From Atopobium sp. UBA1382 (GTDB taxonomy: Bacteria > Actinomycetota > Coriobacteriia > Coriobacteriales > Atopobiaceae), in contig DBQY01000023.1 in the NCBI GenBank assembly GCA_002305805.1, positions 1 through 52,682 of the forward strand: DNA of 52,682 nucleotides, in the 5' to 3' direction. This document shows, piece by piece, positions 51,153 through 52,682 of this stretch. The notes beneath the pieces were generated by a model that searched no databases, was not told the origin of the DNA, and saw only the letters and a program-made list of their open reading frames with translations. Each line of letters opens with the position of its first letter. Positions within the stretch are counted from its first letter, which is position 1. The position numbers were made by a program, and so were the translations under genes.

Positions 51153-52397
51153 ATGGCATCTGAGATGATGACCGCCCTCGAGCAGCTCTGCGAGGAGAAG
51201 CACATCGATCAGCTCGACCTCATCACCCGCCTCGAGCAGTCGCTCGCCAAGAGCTACGCTGACGTGCTCCACCTGCCCTTCGGTGCGCGCGTCACGATCG
51301 ACCGCGCGACGGGCAAGGTCTACGTCTACGAGCTCGTGCCACGCGGCGAGGAGGACCCCGAGACCGGCGAGTACACCGAGTTCGACGAGGTCGACGTCAC
51401 CCCGGCTGACACCTCCCGCATCGCCGCCCAGCACGCCAAGGCCGAGATCCGCGCCATCGTGCGCAACGCCGCCCGCGTCCAGATTTACGAGGAGTTCTCC
51501 CAGCGCGTCGGTGACATCATTACCGGCACCGTGCTCCAGACCACGCCCGACTTCACGATCATCAAGATCCGTGAGGGCGTGGAGGCCGAGCTGCCCCACT
51601 TCGACCAGCGTCGCCACCCCGACGAGCGCAACGAGCGCCCCGCCGGCGAGCGCTACAGCCACAACCAGCGCATCCGTGCGATCATCATCGACGTGCGCGA
51701 CCCCAACTCAACGCAGCCCGTCGTGCGCGGCGAGCGCCAGCGTCCGCCCATCGTGGTGTCCCGCACCCACCCGGACCTGCTGCGCCGTCTCTTCGAGCTC
51801 GAGGTTCCCGAGGTCTACGACGGCGTCGTCGAGGTCCGCAGCATCGCCCGCGAGCCCGGCGTGCGCTCCAAGGTGGCCGTCTCCTCCAACGACGACCGCC
51901 TCGACCCGGTGGGCGCCTGCGTCGGCCCCAAGGGCAGCCGCGTGCGCACCGTAGTCTCCGAGCTCCGCGGCGAGCGCGTCGACGTTGTCCTGTGGAGCGA
52001 CGACCCGGCCCGCTGCGTCGCCGCGGCGCTCTCCCCGGCGCGCGTCTCCCGTGTGGTGATTGACCCCGAGACCGGCTACGCTACCGTGATCGTCCCCGAC
52101 GACCAGCTTTCGCTAGCCATTGGCAAGGAGGGCCAGAACGCCCGCCTCGCCGCCCGCCTCACGGGGCTGCACATCGACATCAAGAACGAGTCTCTTGCCG
52201 CGGGAATCCTGCGCGACCTCCCGCGTGCGACCGTCGAGGACGAGCCCGTCGATGACGGCGAGTCCCACCGTTGCGAGTACGTGGGCCCCACGGGCATCCA
52301 GTGTCGCAACATGGCGCGCCCCGGCTCCCGCTTCTGCGGCGTCCACGAGGAGCTCGCCAACGCCGAGGTCTCCTCGGATCCCGACTCGCTCATCTAG
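51153..52397 (+). CDS. nusA: Transcription factor NusA with a C-terminal zinc-finger-like tail
   Basis: 414 residues. N-terminal RNA-polymerase-binding domain (about 1-125), S1 domain (about 130-200, VGDIITGTVLQTTPDFTIIK), then KH1 and KH2 (about 220-345, GACVGPKGSRVRTVV and IGKEGQNARLAARLTG). After residue 370 comes a tail with Cys374, Cys384, Cys395 and His398 in the pattern C-x9-C-x10-C-x2-H, which looks like the small DUF5763-type zinc finger. Ordinary actinobacterial NusA ends after KH2. The ylxR gene expected between nusA and infB is absent, so the tail may do related work. NusA controls pausing, termination and antitermination. Confidence 0.93.
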   Translation: MASEMMTALEQLCEEKHIDQLDLITRLEQSLAKSYADVLHLPFGARVTIDRATGKVYVYELVPRGEEDPETGEYTEFDEVDVTPADTSRIAAQHAKAEIRAIVRNAARVQIYEEFSQRVGDIITGTVLQTTPDFTIIKIREGVEAELPHFDQRRHPDERNERPAGERYSHNQRIRAIIIDVRDPNSTQPVVRGERQRPPIVVSRTHPDLLRRLFELEVPEVYDGVVEVRSIAREPGVRSKVAVSSNDDRLDPVGACVGPKGSRVRTVVSELRGERVDVVLWSDDPARCVAAALSPARVSRVVIDPETGYATVIVPDDQLSLAIGKEGQNARLAARLTGLHIDIKNESLAAGILRDLPRATVEDEPVDDGESHRCEYVGPTGIQCRNMARPGSRFCGVHEELANAEVSSDPDSLI

Positions 52398-52462
52398 GTC
52401 GCCCCGCGACGACGAACACGACTCACTGAGGCGCACCGCCTCATGCTTGGAAGGCAGGTCAC

Positions 52463-52682
52463 ATGGCAAAGACGCGCGTACATGACCTCGCGAAGGAGTA
52501 CGGGATCTCCAGCAAGGAGATGCTCGAGCACCTCCGCGACCTGAAGATTCCCGCGAAGTCGGCCTCCTCGACTCTCGAGGACGCCTACGTCTCGATGGTC
52601 CGCAAGAAGCTCAAGCCCATCCTCGAGGCTCATGCCGCCGAGATCGAGGCACAGAAGCGTGCCGAGGAGGAGGCCAAGGCCG
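52463..52682 (+). CDS. infB: Translation initiation factor IF-2, N-terminal part, cut by the window end
   Basis: 73 codons are seen from the ATG at 52463, preceded by AAGGCAGG, and the frame is open at the window end. MAKTRVHDLAKEYGISSKEM and the following LEHLRDLKIPAKSASSTLED form the IF2-N domain. Next comes the beginning of a charged Glu/Lys/Ala-rich linker (EIEAQKRAEEEAKA). The GTPase domain would follow outside. Placed after nusA as usual, with 65 bases between and no ylxR or L7Ae-type gene. Confidence 0.93.
   Translation, partial: MAKTRVHDLAKEYGISSKEMLEHLRDLKIPAKSASSTLEDAYVSMVRKKLKPILEAHAAEIEAQKRAEEEAKA

Overview
The window is GC-rich chromosomal DNA from an actinobacterium. It most resembles Coriobacteriia of the Olsenella/Atopobium type (inference from gene content, codon bias and gene order; no database was searched). 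Gene order mixes two lineages. The order rpmB-asp23-fakA-recG and plsX-acpP-rnc-smc-ftsY-ffh is the arrangement known from Firmicutes. The order coaD-sepIVA-yceD-rpmF resembles mycobacteria. No tRNA, rRNA, insertion sequence or CRISPR array was seen.

Layout. 1-13177 is an accessory, mainly envelope and glycan region: the end of an NlpC/P60 hydrolase, an AT-richer GT2 glycosyltransferase, a DJ-1/PfpI protein, an AT-rich acyltransferase, a large DUF6541-like membrane protein, a MarR-controlled heterodimeric ABC exporter, and a Wzm/Wzt-type polysaccharide exporter. 13288-15303 holds an FmdB zinc ribbon, a fused HAD phosphatase-thiamine pyrophosphokinase, and rpmB. 15764-31167 is a long co-directional housekeeping block (asp23, fakA, recG, rsmD, coaD, sepIVA-like, yceD, rpmF, plsX, acpP, rnc, smc, ftsY, ffh). 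31434-39191 carries a nuclease-like orphan, an L,D-transpeptidase, a SpoU methyltransferase, ftsH and class III fbp. 39604-52682 carries ileS with a T-box leader, lspA, an RluD-type synthase, a processive GT2, guaB, leuS, and rimP-nusA-infB (infB runs off the end).

The most unusual content is between genes. Family A elements (five loci, nine complete units) have 13-bp inverted ends, GGTTTGGGTTCAC and GTGAACCCAAACC, around a CGCAGGT core. The otherwise unlike spacers come only in lengths of about 20, 31, 41 or 24, 35, 45 bp, so they change by whole turns of the DNA helix. Family C elements (two loci) are arrays of degenerate 23-bp units at an exact 31-bp period (three turns). Each array inverts in the middle, with 44 or 45 bp across the centre in both. 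A possibly related family B element lies upstream of ileS. This phasing suggests an undescribed chromosome-binding or architectural protein, or a family of mobile intergenic elements.

Other points of note are a zinc-finger-like tail on NusA where a separate ylxR is missing, the HAD-TPK fusion, and a recurrent TGC-TAnnnT extended -10 promoter class in front of housekeeping genes.
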